From NCBI GenBank assembly GCA_964638955.1, contig CAZWZQ010000008.1, forward strand, positions 19,134 through 83,133: a stretch of DNA of 64,000 nt. The letters run 5' to 3'. Position 1 is the stretch's first letter. Each line of letters starts with the position of its first letter. The position numbers and the translations under genes were made by a program. Source of the stretch: LD21 sp964638955 (GTDB lineage: Bacteria; Bacteroidota; Bacteroidia; Bacteroidales; VadinHA17). The notes below the pieces were generated by a model. The model did no database searches. It was given only the letters and a program-made list of their open reading frames with translations, and was not told the origin of the DNA. Positions 50,219 through 60,800 of this stretch are shown piece after piece.

Positions 50219-53200
50219 ATGAATTCAGTATGGGGCACCTTTCGCCGCTGGAATAACGTAACAGGCTGGTTCATGTTCCTGTTTTCATCAGTTATATATC
50301 TGCTGACAGTTGAACCAACTGTCAGTTTCTGGGATTGCGGTGAATTTATTCTTTCAGGATTCAGGCTGCAGGTGGGACATCCGCCGGGAGCACCTTTGTT
50401 TCTCATGGTAGCCAGGATTGCCACACTTTTTGCTGGTGGCGATGTGTCAAAAGCGGCTCTGATGGTCAATATCCTGTCAGCAATTTCCAGTGCATTTGCG
50501 ATCATGTTCCTCTTCTGGACAATAACCCATCTTGTTCGAAGGATTTTTACACGAAACTCTGCACTTGAATTAAATCAGATTCCGGCAATTATTGCAAGCG
50601 GCCTCCTGGGAGCAATGGCGTTTACATTTTCCGACACCTTCTGGTTTTCAGCTGTCGAGGGAGAGGTTTATGCCATGTCATCTCTCTGCCTGGGTATGGT
50701 GGTCTGGGCTATGCTTAAGTGGGAAGAACAGGCTGACAAACCAGCATCGGGCCGGTGGATAGTTCTGATAGCATATATTATGGGAATCGGTTTGGGTATT
50801 CACCGTCTGAACCTGCTGGTAATCCCTGTCCTTGTATTTATTTTTTACTTCAGAAAATATGAAGTAACAAAAAAGGGTGTAATTTATACACTTATTCTGG
50901 CTGTTATTCTGTTGGGATTCATGGTTTTTGTTCTTATTCCGGGTATTCCAAAAATTGCCGGCTGGTTCGAATTGTTATTTGTAAATGTATTCGGCATGCC
51001 CTATAACAGCGGACTTATTGTTTTTTTGGCGGCTCTTGTCGCCTTACTGGTCTTCGGAATAAGATATTCTGTTAAGAATAAGAAAGTACTCCTTAATTAC
51101 ATAATGACCTGTCTGACAGTGATAATGATCGGTTATTCATCGTATGCTATAATTATGATACGTTCATCGGCAAAGCCGCCCATGAATCAGAATAATCCTT
51201 CAGATATCTTTGCATTATCCTATTATATTAATATGCAGCAGTACGGGAGTTCTCCAAAATTTCACGGACCCTATTATAACGCTCCTGCTGTCGATGTGAA
51301 AAGAGTCATTGCAGGATACAATAAAGTTGATAGCAAATATTCTCCTTATTATCGTCCTGATTATGAATACAATAAAGAATTTACCACAATTTTTCCCCGC
51401 ATGTACAGCCCCGATCCGGAAAATGAGAATGATCATGAGAATGCTTATAAATACTGGGGAAAGATTAAGGGCAAAAGATATACTGTTAACAGAGGTTCGG
51501 GAAGAGAAACACTTATTTGCCCGACTTTTGGCGAAAATCTTCGTTTCTTTTTCAGGTACCAGACAGGATTCATGTACCTGAGATATTTCATGTGGAATTT
51601 TGCCGGCCGGCAGAATGACATACAGGGGAACGGCAACAGCCTGCACGGCAATTGGATAAGCGGTATTAAATTCATTGATGAGGCACGCTTAGGTTTAAAT
51701 AACAACCTTCCGGATGATCTTAAGAATAATCCGGGTAATAATAAATACTATTTCCTTCCGCTTCTTATAGGCATAGCAGGCATGATATGGCAGTACAGAA
51801 GGGATAACAAAGGATTCTGGCTTATCCTGGCATTTTTCTTTATGACAGGTATTGCTATAATATTTTATCTGAACCAGTATCCGAATCAGCCAAGAGAACG
51901 AGACTATGCGTATGTAGGATCATTTTATGCCTTCGCTATATGGATCGGAATAGGGTTCATGTATCTGTATGAACAATTTCGGAGATTCATGAATCATAAG
52001 ATTTCCACGATCATTACACTTGTTCTTCTTCTGGCTGCATGCCCGCTTCTGATGGCTTTCCAGAACTGGGATGACCATGATAGATCCGGACGCTATACTG
52101 CCAGGGATATAGGGGCCAATTACCTTGAATCCTGTGCCCCTAACAGCATTCTTTTCACCTATGGCGACAATGATTCTTTTCCTGTATGGTATGTACAGGA
52201 TGTGGAAGAAGTAAGAACAGATGTGAGAGTGGCAAACCTCAGCTATATCCAGGCAGGATGGTATATTGATATGATGAGGCAGAAAGCTTTTAAGTCTGAT
52301 CCCCTGCCACTTAGCCTTGAACCTGATAAATATATCGAAGGTAAACGAACCCAATTGCCGGTTAACAAAAGAGTTGATAAACCGGTAAACCTTAAAGAGA
52401 TAGTCAGGTTTGCCAGTATGGATGATAAAAAATACATGATTGATTACAGCGGAATGGGTGATTATCTTAATTACATTCCGGCAAATAAATTCATAATTGA
52501 TGTCGATACCTCTGTTGTTCTTTCAAACGGTACTGTCAAGGAGTACTATAAAAACAGAATTGTTTCACCAATGATTTGGGAGTTTTCGGATAATGATGCT
52601 TTCAAAGGAGACCTCGCAATAATGGACCTGCTCTCAACAAATGAATGGGAAAGACCTGTATATTTTTCAACAACTGTTCCTTCAGACCAATACAAAGGGC
52701 TTGAAAAATACTTTATCCAGGAAGGCATGGCTTACAGGATTGTGCCCATAGAAACAGATGTATCGGAACAGGGTGAATTCGGCATGATCGATCCCAATGT
52801 GATGTACGAGAATATGATGAATAAGTTTAAATGGGGAAATGCATCTGATCCTTCTGTATATCTTGATGAAAATAACAGGAGGATGTTCAGCAATTTCAGA
52901 AGGATATTCGGTAGTCTGGGGAGAGAATTGATCCTGACAGGTGATACAACCAGGGCAATTAAGGCTGCCCGCAAGGGTCTTGAAATAGTTCCTCCGGAAA
53001 AAATGCCATATGACTTTTTTGCCATAGGTCCGGCAGGGGTGCTGATCATGGCCGGTGAGAGAGAAGAAGGAGAGAAAATCATCAGTGATATCATAAATTA
53101 TTCAAAAGCATATCTTGATTATTCAATGAACCTGGGTGCTGAAAAGAGATATGGACTTGATTATGCAACAGGAATAAATATGCAATCACTTCTTGATATT

Positions 53201-53296
53201 TATAATATGTCTGTTGGTCTGCAAAATGACTCACTGGCAGGTGTAATTGAACCTATGATGAATCTTTATTACAGCAGGCTTTACTCAGGTAACTAA
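50219..53296 (+). CDS. DUF2723 integral membrane protein (glycosyltransferase-like)
   Basis: The 1025-residue protein has an N-terminal region with about ten membrane helices, starting FMFLFSSVIYLLTVEPTVSFWDCGEFILSG, where the Asp and Glu of the WDCGEF motif resemble the first loop of GT-C type transferases such as protein O-mannosyltransferases. The large C-terminal part (about 600-1025) includes LFTYGDNDSFPVWYVQDVE and is probably periplasmic. Members are near universal in Bacteroidota and are thought to glycosylate proteins or lipids. The next gene, a polysaccharide deacetylase, starts 6 bases after it. Confidence 0.88.
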   Translation: MNSVWGTFRRWNNVTGWFMFLFSSVIYLLTVEPTVSFWDCGEFILSGFRLQVGHPPGAPLFLMVARIATLFAGGDVSKAALMVNILSAISSAFAIMFLFWTITHLVRRIFTRNSALELNQIPAIIASGLLGAMAFTFSDTFWFSAVEGEVYAMSSLCLGMVVWAMLKWEEQADKPASGRWIVLIAYIMGIGLGIHRLNLLVIPVLVFIFYFRKYEVTKKGVIYTLILAVILLGFMVFVLIPGIPKIAGWFELLFVNVFGMPYNSGLIVFLAALVALLVFGIRYSVKNKKVLLNYIMTCLTVIMIGYSSYAIIMIRSSAKPPMNQNNPSDIFALSYYINMQQYGSSPKFHGPYYNAPAVDVKRVIAGYNKVDSKYSPYYRPDYEYNKEFTTIFPRMYSPDPENENDHENAYKYWGKIKGKRYTVNRGSGRETLICPTFGENLRFFFRYQTGFMYLRYFMWNFAGRQNDIQGNGNSLHGNWISGIKFIDEARLGLNNNLPDDLKNNPGNNKYYFLPLLIGIAGMIWQYRRDNKGFWLILAFFFMTGIAIIFYLNQYPNQPRERDYAYVGSFYAFAIWIGIGFMYLYEQFRRFMNHKISTIITLVLLLAACPLLMAFQNWDDHDRSGRYTARDIGANYLESCAPNSILFTYGDNDSFPVWYVQDVEEVRTDVRVANLSYIQAGWYIDMMRQKAFKSDPLPLSLEPDKYIEGKRTQLPVNKRVDKPVNLKEIVRFASMDDKKYMIDYSGMGDYLNYIPANKFIIDVDTSVVLSNGTVKEYYKNRIVSPMIWEFSDNDAFKGDLAIMDLLSTNEWERPVYFSTTVPSDQYKGLEKYFIQEGMAYRIVPIETDVSEQGEFGMIDPNVMYENMMNKFKWGNASDPSVYLDENNRRMFSNFRRIFGSLGRELILTGDTTRAIKAARKGLEIVPPEKMPYDFFAIGPAGVLIMAGEREEGEKIISDIINYSKAYLDYSMNLGAEKRYGLDYATGINMQSLLDIYNMSVGLQNDSLAGVIEPMMNLYYSRLYSGN

Positions 53297-53302
53297 AAGA
53301 TT

Positions 53303-53908
53303 ATGAGGCTAATAAGGCCATGGTTGTTCTCAGGCTTTTTATACCCTGATGCCCTTTTCAGGATAAAGACTGAAGATAAGATCCTTTGTCTTACTTTCGA
53401 TGACGGACCTGACCCCGGATCCACTCCGGATATACTGTCTGTGCTTGATAAACATTGTGTTAAAGCTGTATTCTTCTGCACCGGGAGAGCCGCAGAAAAG
53501 TATTCAGGACTGGTTAAAACAATAAGAAACAACGGACATCTGATAGGTAATCATGGCTATAATCATCATGATGGATGGAAGACATCATGTAAAAAATATT
53601 GTAATGATGTTAATAAGGCTGCCGGATTAACTTCTGACAGGCTTTTTCGTCCTCCTTACGGCCATTTACGCATGAACCAGTACAGAAGCCTCGTGGAAAC
53701 CTATAAAATAATCTTCTGGGATATCATGCCTTATGATTTTGATAGTGGTTTGGAGGCATCAGAATCTCTTGATCTGTTGAAGAAAAAGATAAGACCTGGT
53801 TCTGTAATTGTGCTTCATGATTCTCCGGATTCGAATTGTATAAATTCCCTGGAAGATTTTATTGAGAGTTCAGTAAGAGATGGTTACAGGTTTGAGGTTA
53901 CAATTTAA
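53303..53908 (+). CDS. Polysaccharide deacetylase (NodB domain)
   Basis: The 201-residue protein has the NodB core: LTFDDGPDPGSTPDIL with the catalytic Asp and metal-binding Asp (about 32-46), GNHGYNHHDG (near 77-86, with the two metal-binding histidines), FRPPYGHLR, and VLHDSPDS at the C-terminus. It removes N-acetyl groups from polysaccharides. There is no clear signal peptide, unlike many members. It is directly downstream of the DUF2723 gene, which suggests a linked envelope role. Confidence 0.9.
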   Translation: MRLIRPWLFSGFLYPDALFRIKTEDKILCLTFDDGPDPGSTPDILSVLDKHCVKAVFFCTGRAAEKYSGLVKTIRNNGHLIGNHGYNHHDGWKTSCKKYCNDVNKAAGLTSDRLFRPPYGHLRMNQYRSLVETYKIIFWDIMPYDFDSGLEASESLDLLKKKIRPGSVIVLHDSPDSNCINSLEDFIESSVRDGYRFEVTI

Positions 53909-53920
53909 CAGTTACTTTAA

Positions 53921-54075
53921 CCACCCAGTCCCGACACAACGTGTCGGGACACCCCTCCTTTAAAAAGGAGGGGAAAATTGTTGATATATAATAATATAAC
54001 TTTCTCCTCCTCTTCAGAGGAGAGCCTGTCCCGCTTTTGCGGGAAGTACCCCCGAGTACTCGGGGGGGAGGTGGT
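53921..54075. repeat. Composite cluster of five perfect palindromes
   Basis: In 155 bases lie GTCCCGACAC/GTGTCGGGAC (53928-53950), CCCCTCCTTT/AAAGGAGGGG (53952-53973), CTCCTC/GAGGAG (54007-54022), TCCCGC/GCGGGA (54029-54044) and an 18-base palindrome CCCCCGAGT/ACTCGGGGG (54049-54066). ACCACC at the left end and GGTGGT at the right end frame the whole. It fills most of the gap between the deacetylase and purD. Confidence 0.8.
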
Positions 54076-54163
54076 GTCTTTTTCCTACACTCTTCCATTC
54101 TTTATTCAGGTTTTGTTTTTCAGATTGAAATATTACTTTTGGATTGCTTAAACTATCGATATA

Positions 54164-55435
54164 ATGAATATCCTTATTCTTGGCTCAGGGGGCAGGGAAC
54201 ATGCTCTGGCATGGAAGCTGAAGCAAAGCAAAAAAGTAAGCAATGTTTTTACGGCCCCGGGCAATGCTGGAACCTCTAAGGAGGGGATAAACCTGCCGGT
54301 AAATCCCGAAAATTTTGAGGAGGTGAAAAAGGCTGTCAGGGATAACGGCATAGGAATGATAGTTGTCGGTCCTGAAGCACCCCTGGTAGCAGGTATCCAT
54401 GATTTTTTCGGGAACGATTCATTTCTTAAAAATATACCTGTTATCGGACCTGACAGAACAGCTGCACAACTTGAGGGAAGTAAGGCATATGCAAAGGATT
54501 TCATGACACGACATAATATTCCAACAGCTTCATTTAAAAGCTTTGACAGATCAACGGTTCATGAAGCTCCGGAATTCCTCAGATCCTTTGAACCTCCTTA
54601 TGTTATTAAGGCTGACGGACTGGCGGCAGGGAAGGGCGTACTGATATTTGATAAGCTCAACGATGCTGAAAAAGAGGTATCAGCCATGATGAATGGAAAA
54701 TTCGGGACAGCAGGACAAAAGGTGGTGATAGAGCAGTTTCTTGAAGGGATAGAATTGTCAGTCTTTATTGTTACAGACGGGAATTCATATAAACTGCTTC
54801 CTGAAGCAAAAGATTACAAGAGAATAGGAGTGGGTGATACAGGTCTGAATACAGGCGGTATGGGCGCAGTTTCTCCGGTTCCTTTTGCAGATACCATTTT
54901 TATGGAGAGGGTGAAGCAAAGAATCATCGATCCTACAATAAAGGGATTATCAGATGATGGCGTCATTTATAAAGGATTCATTTTCTTCGGCCTCATGAAT
55001 GTAAATGGGAATCCGTGTGTAATAGAATATAATGTTCGATTAGGTGATCCTGAATCTGAAGCGACGATACCAAGGATCAAATCAGATCTGTTCGAATTAC
55101 TTGAAGGTGTGGCAGAAGGCAATTTATCGGAGAGGGTCCTCGAAATTGATGAAAGGTTTGTAACGACGGTTATAATTGCTTCGGGAGGTTACCCCGGGCA
55201 TTACGAGAAGGGTAAAGAGATAAGAGGCCTGGAACAAACTGACGGATGTGTTTTATTTCAATCAGGAACAAAAATATCAGATAATAAGGTAGTTACGTCG
55301 GGAGGAAGAGTGATTGCTGTGAGTGCATGGGGGAAAACCATGGAAGAAGCACTGAATGGTTCATACAACAATGCCAGACTAATCTCTTTCGACGATATGT
55401 ATTACAGAAAAGATATCGGATTTGACCTTCAGTAA
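54164..55435 (+). CDS. purD: Phosphoribosylamine-glycine ligase
   Basis: The 423-residue ATP-grasp enzyme makes glycinamide ribotide in purine synthesis. Marks are MNILILGSGGREHALAWKL, VVGPEAPLVAGI, SKAYAKDFM, VIKADGLAAGKGV, LEGIELSVF, NTGGMGAVSPVP and EYNVRLGDPE. The next gene starts two bases after its stop codon. Confidence 0.97.
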   Translation: MNILILGSGGREHALAWKLKQSKKVSNVFTAPGNAGTSKEGINLPVNPENFEEVKKAVRDNGIGMIVVGPEAPLVAGIHDFFGNDSFLKNIPVIGPDRTAAQLEGSKAYAKDFMTRHNIPTASFKSFDRSTVHEAPEFLRSFEPPYVIKADGLAAGKGVLIFDKLNDAEKEVSAMMNGKFGTAGQKVVIEQFLEGIELSVFIVTDGNSYKLLPEAKDYKRIGVGDTGLNTGGMGAVSPVPFADTIFMERVKQRIIDPTIKGLSDDGVIYKGFIFFGLMNVNGNPCVIEYNVRLGDPESEATIPRIKSDLFELLEGVAEGNLSERVLEIDERFVTTVIIASGGYPGHYEKGKEIRGLEQTDGCVLFQSGTKISDNKVVTSGGRVIAVSAWGKTMEEALNGSYNNARLISFDDMYYRKDIGFDLQ

Positions 55436-55437
55436 GA

Positions 55438-56433
55438 ATGCTGTTAAAATTATTCAAGGGAATCAGTCCTGGCGTTATTTTCCTGATAGCCCTCACATTG
55501 GGAGCTTTATGGGTCAGTGCATTTTTGAACCCGCAAATGCCTGCACCGGCTGTATATGAAACAAACCCGATGCCATTATATGGAATAATCAAACAAATAA
55601 CGGGCAATAATCTGCTTGGCGGTGTGATTTTTTCCTTCCTGGCTGTAACTATACTCATATTTCTTCTTGTCAGTTTTAATACTTCCGTCTTCTTCATAAA
55701 TGAGAGGACATTTCTTCCTGCTCTGTTTTACATTCTGTTCGGCGCGTTGTTCCCTCAGCAACAGATAATGAATCCTGTTATTCCGGCATCAATTTTTCTG
55801 ATGATTACACTGATGCGAATTATGAAAGCCTACAGGAAACAGGGAACTGCATTCAATTTCTTCGATGCGGGAATACTCATCAGTATCGGCAGCCTGTTTT
55901 ATATAAATATTCTCTGGTTTGGTCTTCTTTTGATAATTGGTATTGCCTTGCTAAGAACTGGTAATATTAAGGAAATTGCAATCTCAATTCTCGGACTGCT
56001 TACCCCGTATATACTTACAATAGGACTGTACTATGTATTAGGGAAGGATATTGGAGCTTTTCTGGCAGACATAAATTATAACCTTTTTGGAAAAACCTCA
56101 GGATATTCCTTTTCAAAACTGACAATAATCGTTGTGATATTAACGGGTATAATTCTTTTGATCAGTACTGCTTTTCTGCTGATGCGGATGAGTTCCAAAA
56201 AAATAAAATCGCGAAAGACATTTTACCTGCTTTTGTGGGCATTGTTTATTTCATTGTTACTGTACACTCTTCTGCCCTCTGTTTCTATTGATATGATATG
56301 GATAACAAGCATCCCGGCCAGTTATATTCTGGCACATTATTTTGTGTTTGTAAGGGGAAAAATAATACCTGAGATTATGTTCTCAGGTATGTTTGTTCTT
56401 ATTATACTATTACAGGCATTTTATATTTTCTGA
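55438..56433 (+). CDS. Multi-spanning membrane protein, DUF6427-like
   Basis: The 331-residue protein has about eight to nine hydrophobic segments over its whole length. The N-terminal passage SPGVIFLIALTLGALWVSAF and NPMPLYGII resembles the DUF6427 family of Bacteroidota, which is often near purD or upp; I am only fairly sure of the family. No catalytic motif is seen. It starts two bases after purD and is probably translated with it. Confidence 0.75.
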   Translation: MLLKLFKGISPGVIFLIALTLGALWVSAFLNPQMPAPAVYETNPMPLYGIIKQITGNNLLGGVIFSFLAVTILIFLLVSFNTSVFFINERTFLPALFYILFGALFPQQQIMNPVIPASIFLMITLMRIMKAYRKQGTAFNFFDAGILISIGSLFYINILWFGLLLIIGIALLRTGNIKEIAISILGLLTPYILTIGLYYVLGKDIGAFLADINYNLFGKTSGYSFSKLTIIVVILTGIILLISTAFLLMRMSSKKIKSRKTFYLLLWALFISLLLYTLLPSVSIDMIWITSIPASYILAHYFVFVRGKIIPEIMFSGMFVLIILLQAFYIF

Positions 56434-56437
56434 CAGG

Positions 56438-56872
56438 TCATTTGACCATTGAGACAATACCCACACCGGAACCCTGCTGTCCATCTATAAAATCAAAACT
56501 AAGCTGGTAAATACCGCTCTTGTTACATATAAAATCAACGTAAGGATATATTTTCCCGGTTTTCTGGTCAAAAGAAGAGAGTACAACTTTATTGGTATTA
56601 TCCTTTATCCTCAGGATTAGTTTTCCCTGTGAATCATCGGAATTACACATCGTAAACCTGTACCTTGTGTTCTTCCAGAGCGACATCTGGGTTTTGTATC
56701 TTAATTCACAGGGTTCAGATGCTTTGCCTAACTGAACCCTGAAGTCTTTCAGATATTTTGAGTTTGGTCCTGCACTGGCAATACAACTGCTTATAAGAGG
56801 ATCTGTAGCCTGTCCGGTTAACATTGCCCGGGTTGTAAATAACAGTATAAGGATGATAAAATATTTTTTCAT
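56438..56872 (-). CDS. Small secreted protein of unknown function
   Basis: From ATG 56872 the 144-residue protein has a signal peptide (MKKYFIILILLFTTRAMLTG) and a mature beta-rich domain with three cysteines and the ending GSGVGIVSMVK. No known motif is recognised. It is the last gene of a minus-strand run after the lipoprotein at 56915-57829, separated by 42 bases. Confidence 0.7.
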   Translation of the reverse strand: MKKYFIILILLFTTRAMLTGQATDPLISSCIASAGPNSKYLKDFRVQLGKASEPCELRYKTQMSLWKNTRYRFTMCNSDDSQGKLILRIKDNTNKVVLSSFDQKTGKIYPYVDFICNKSGIYQLSFDFIDGQQGSGVGIVSMVK

Positions 56873-56914
56873 GTGTAAATAATATATTTTCAATGGTCAC
56901 ATGGAAGTTTAATA

Positions 56915-57829
56915 CTAATTAGTTATGATAAGCTTGTTGCGGATCTCTTTAGTAACGTCAATGACTCCTGTTAATTGTTCGTCAGTCATTTCAACAACAC
57001 TGGTTTCAGTTTGTTCTATAACCAGTCCGTCATCCTTTTCAACACTTATAGGTTCACCAAGGGTATATGTGATTCGTATATCCCTGTATTTCTCCTTTAT
57101 CTTTTGTAGTACACGGCAAAGATCACCGTATTGGGAATCCCTGTTGCAGTAAGGGATTGCCAGTAATATGAGGTCATTCAGTATAATCTTCTGTTCGCCT
57201 ATCCTGTCTTTTAGCATCTGATCGGGATATCTCTTTACCACCTGTGTGGCAAGATACTGAGCTTCAATCCACACTCCAATGATCATAAGCGAGGAAAGTT
57301 GCCCCCGGTTATCGTCACGGAGATAATTATCAATCTGTGTATAAGAGTCAATGGAAAGAAACAAGAGCGAATCAAGATTTGATTTATTCAGCGAAAGTCT
57401 CTTAATTGTTTCAAAATCAAAAAACTGACCGACCCTGAGTCCCTCTGCAAGTTTCCTGATAGATGAAAGAATATCAATAGAAGTTCCTGTTTTTTCATAC
57501 ATATTAAGATACCCGAGATCAGCGCCAAGGATTCCAAGAGCCAATGCTTTATCGAAGGCCGTATTCTGTTTATTGGCATCTACCGACGAGGCAAGATATT
57601 CAGGAGAGAAGGGAACTTCAAGAAATTGCAGCAGGTTGGCAATTTCAACAGGAGAAGATATATTTTTCGAAATATCTGCAATAGCTTCGGCACTTAACTT
57701 CTGAGCTTCTCCGACCGGTACACTATCAGCTTCGGGAAAGATAAATTCCCCAGAACTGTTTGATGTATTCCTGCAGGAATTAAATACAATTACCGTAGCC
57801 AGTAAAAAAATAAAAAATCTTCCTCTCAT
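56915..57829 (-). CDS. Lipoprotein of unknown function coupled to the ABC transporter
   Basis: The 304-residue protein has a lipoprotein signal (IVFNSC, Cys near residue 19) and a mostly helical mature domain with no recognised motif. Its start overlaps the stop of the ABC transporter gene by four bases, so the two are translationally coupled and the protein is likely an accessory to the transporter. Confidence 0.8.
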   Translation of the reverse strand: MRGRFFIFLLATVIVFNSCRNTSNSSGEFIFPEADSVPVGEAQKLSAEAIADISKNISSPVEIANLLQFLEVPFSPEYLASSVDANKQNTAFDKALALGILGADLGYLNMYEKTGTSIDILSSIRKLAEGLRVGQFFDFETIKRLSLNKSNLDSLLFLSIDSYTQIDNYLRDDNRGQLSSLMIIGVWIEAQYLATQVVKRYPDQMLKDRIGEQKIILNDLILLAIPYCNRDSQYGDLCRVLQKIKEKYRDIRITYTLGEPISVEKDDGLVIEQTETSVVEMTDEQLTGVIDVTKEIRNKLIITN

Positions 57830-60800
57830 AAGAATGAAGCAATAATAACTGATACAAAAATATAATAATTACGTCTTATTCTCTTAGATATTTGTTTGCG
57901 AATTCTTAAATTTTCAAAAAATTTCACGATCCTTGCGAGCAGTTCATAGTATAATGCCAGGTAGAGCAATATTGTGCTAAGAAGGACCAGTGTAATATTA
58001 AATGTAAGAGTGTCTGTCCTGATTCCGAAAATATTCTTTGAAGGTGCATAAAAATGGGTTCTGAAACTCAGGAATCCACTATCATAGGGATCAAGATAAA
58101 TCGGGTCGATATTCTGCACAATGGTATTTTTATAGATAAGTATTTTTTTCCTTTCATAGTATTTTGTTACTATCTCCTCAAGCTTGTAATTGTAATAGTC
58201 ATTCCTAAGCTGGTTGAGATTCTCCTGGTTCAGATTGTAAAAACTGTCCTTCCTGTCACTTGCTCTGTTCGAAGCAGCGCTGAAAATATCGTCCAGTGTT
58301 TTCAGATAGGCATTAACTGAGTCTGCAATAACAGGATTGAAGGCAGAAGGTGTGAGAGATTCAATATAGTTGAACCTGGTGACATTATAGATTTCAGTTA
58401 TCCTGTTAAGCTCATTCTTTAGAAGAGGGAGCTTTGTGTATTTTTTGGATAAATTATCAGAGAGAGGTTCTTTTCTGCTGCCATTGTTGGTTTGCAATAC
58501 TTTGTATTCATCCAGGCTTGTCTCAAGCGACCTTATCAGTTCAGGGATCCTGTACACCTTATTAAAATCAGCCACGCTTATCTTTTTCTGAAGGGTGTAA
58601 AAAGTCTCCTTATCCCTGGTATATTCAACTTTACTGTACCTGTTATCCTTGAATTGTGAGACCATAAGCGCCTCATAAGTCCATCTGGTGGGTATCAGTT
58701 CTGCTATAAGCGGTACTTTATCAACATTCCCGATTTGCCTGTTAAGCTTATCAAATGAGAACATGGCCCCGCTTAGCACCATCATGGGGATAATAAGTAG
58801 TGGAATCACAATATAGATCGTAATAGCTGAATTGAATGATGCTGATATGTTAAGCCCAATCATATTAGCACAGAATGCGGTTGTGAATAGAGTGAGCCAG
58901 TATTGCAGGAATATACCCTTGATCCCGAGTATGGGATTTGCTATTATAAGGAACATAACAGATTGCAGTGCGGATATGAAGATAAGTATAAAGATCTTTG
59001 CCAACAGGTAGCTTGTTCTGCTTAGATTCAGGAAACGTTCCCTTTTCAGTATTTTCCTGTCGCGGAATATCTCCTCGGCACTGATCGTAAGACCCATGAA
59101 AAGTGCAACAATTATACTCATAAAAATGTAGATGGGGATATTCTCATTTTCCGAGAACTGGTAAACCGTCGAATCGGGATCAGGAATATACCTGATTATA
59201 AATGACAGGATAAATCCGAGAATCGGCGCTTCGAGAAGTGTCAACATAACATATTGGTTATTCGCGAGCTTGCTTTTGACATCCCTGGAAAAATAGATTT
59301 GGAATTGTCTTAACAGTCCCGGTCTCTGCAGGTTCTTATGCGGAGGTTCTTTTATTTCAGTTATGGTATCGGTCTGAGCGTTCTGTTTAAAGAGTGTTGC
59401 CCATTCCCGTGGTTTCACTTTTCGTTTTTCGGTATATTTGCCAAACTCATCAACAACCTGGGTCTCAATAATTTTGAATATCGTTTCGGGATTTACATTA
59501 CCGCACATGGGGCATTCACCCTGCTGTGCATTTATCTGTACATCAAGGGTTTTAAAGTAAACAACCGCATCAATAGGATTACCAAAGTAGGCCATACTCC
59601 CCTCCTGATCGAGGATTATTACCTTATCGAACATCTTGAAAATTTCAGATGACGGCTGATGAATAACCGTGATGATAAGTTTTCCTTTCAGTGTAAGATC
59701 CCTCAGGAGGTCCATAAGGATTTCAGAATCTCTGGAGGAGAGACCGGATGTCGGTTCGTCAAGAAAAAGAATTGAAGGTTCGCGGATAAGTTCAAGTGCA
59801 ATATTAAGTCTTTTCCTCTGACCGCCGCTGATGATCTTGTTATATGGTGAACCAACTTTAAGATCTCTTTTCTCAATCAGTCCGAGGTTCGTAAGAGTAT
59901 GATCGACAATGGTTGTAATCTCATTGCGATTTTTTCCTTTAAAACACTGACATGCTGCATAATACAAATTTTTGAAGACAGTAAGATCTTCAATCAGAAG
60001 ATCATCCTGAGGAACATATCCCAGTACACCTTCAAGAGCCGTCTCATCCTTATTGATATCCAGCCCGTTTATCTTTACGGTACCGCTGGTTGGTTTCTGA
60101 ATACCGCATAATAGGTTTAGAAGAGTTGTTTTACCGGAACCGCTTGCTCCAAGAATACCCATCAGCCTTCCCTGATCAATTGAAAAACTGATATTGTCTA
60201 TAGCCGGATGGATTTCAATATAACTATATGTGAGGTTCTCAACAGTAAATGACAGTTTGTGTATTGAATCCCCGGAAAGAAAGGTAGAACTTAAGTCACT
60301 GTAATAAATAGCATTACCATGTGGTGATCTCAATGAACCTCCCTTTGCAAAAATATAAACCTGGCCAGAACTAATAGGAAGACCATTAAGGTAGAGCTGT
60401 TCATCGGAAATATATTTCAGAAAGTAGAGATCAACGCTGGCTACTCTGAGAAAATAAATGTTGGTATCAGGATAGCCGGTAATCATCCTGTTACAAAGGG
60501 AGCATTGTTCTTTTTCCGGGATGAGAATGCGAATAGCAGGATTTTGCAGTTTCCCGGGTTCATTATTCATTACAAATTGTTCTGTTGCGGCAAACTCATC
60601 AGGTAAAATTTTAAAAACCTCTGCAACAGTATTGATAATATTAATTCTTTGCGGTGTAAAACGCTTGTCGGCATTTACCAGTTCAAAAAGACGTAACAGC
60701 ACGACAACCTTCTGACCCTGATTCAGAGTGCGATTAATCTTTTTACATATTCCCAGTATCTTAACAGAGTCTTTTACAGATGGAACGACAGGTTCCTTTG

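Noticed and set aside
53928..54066. CRISPR array
   Set aside because: The palindromes differ from one another, there are no equal-length spacers and no cas genes.
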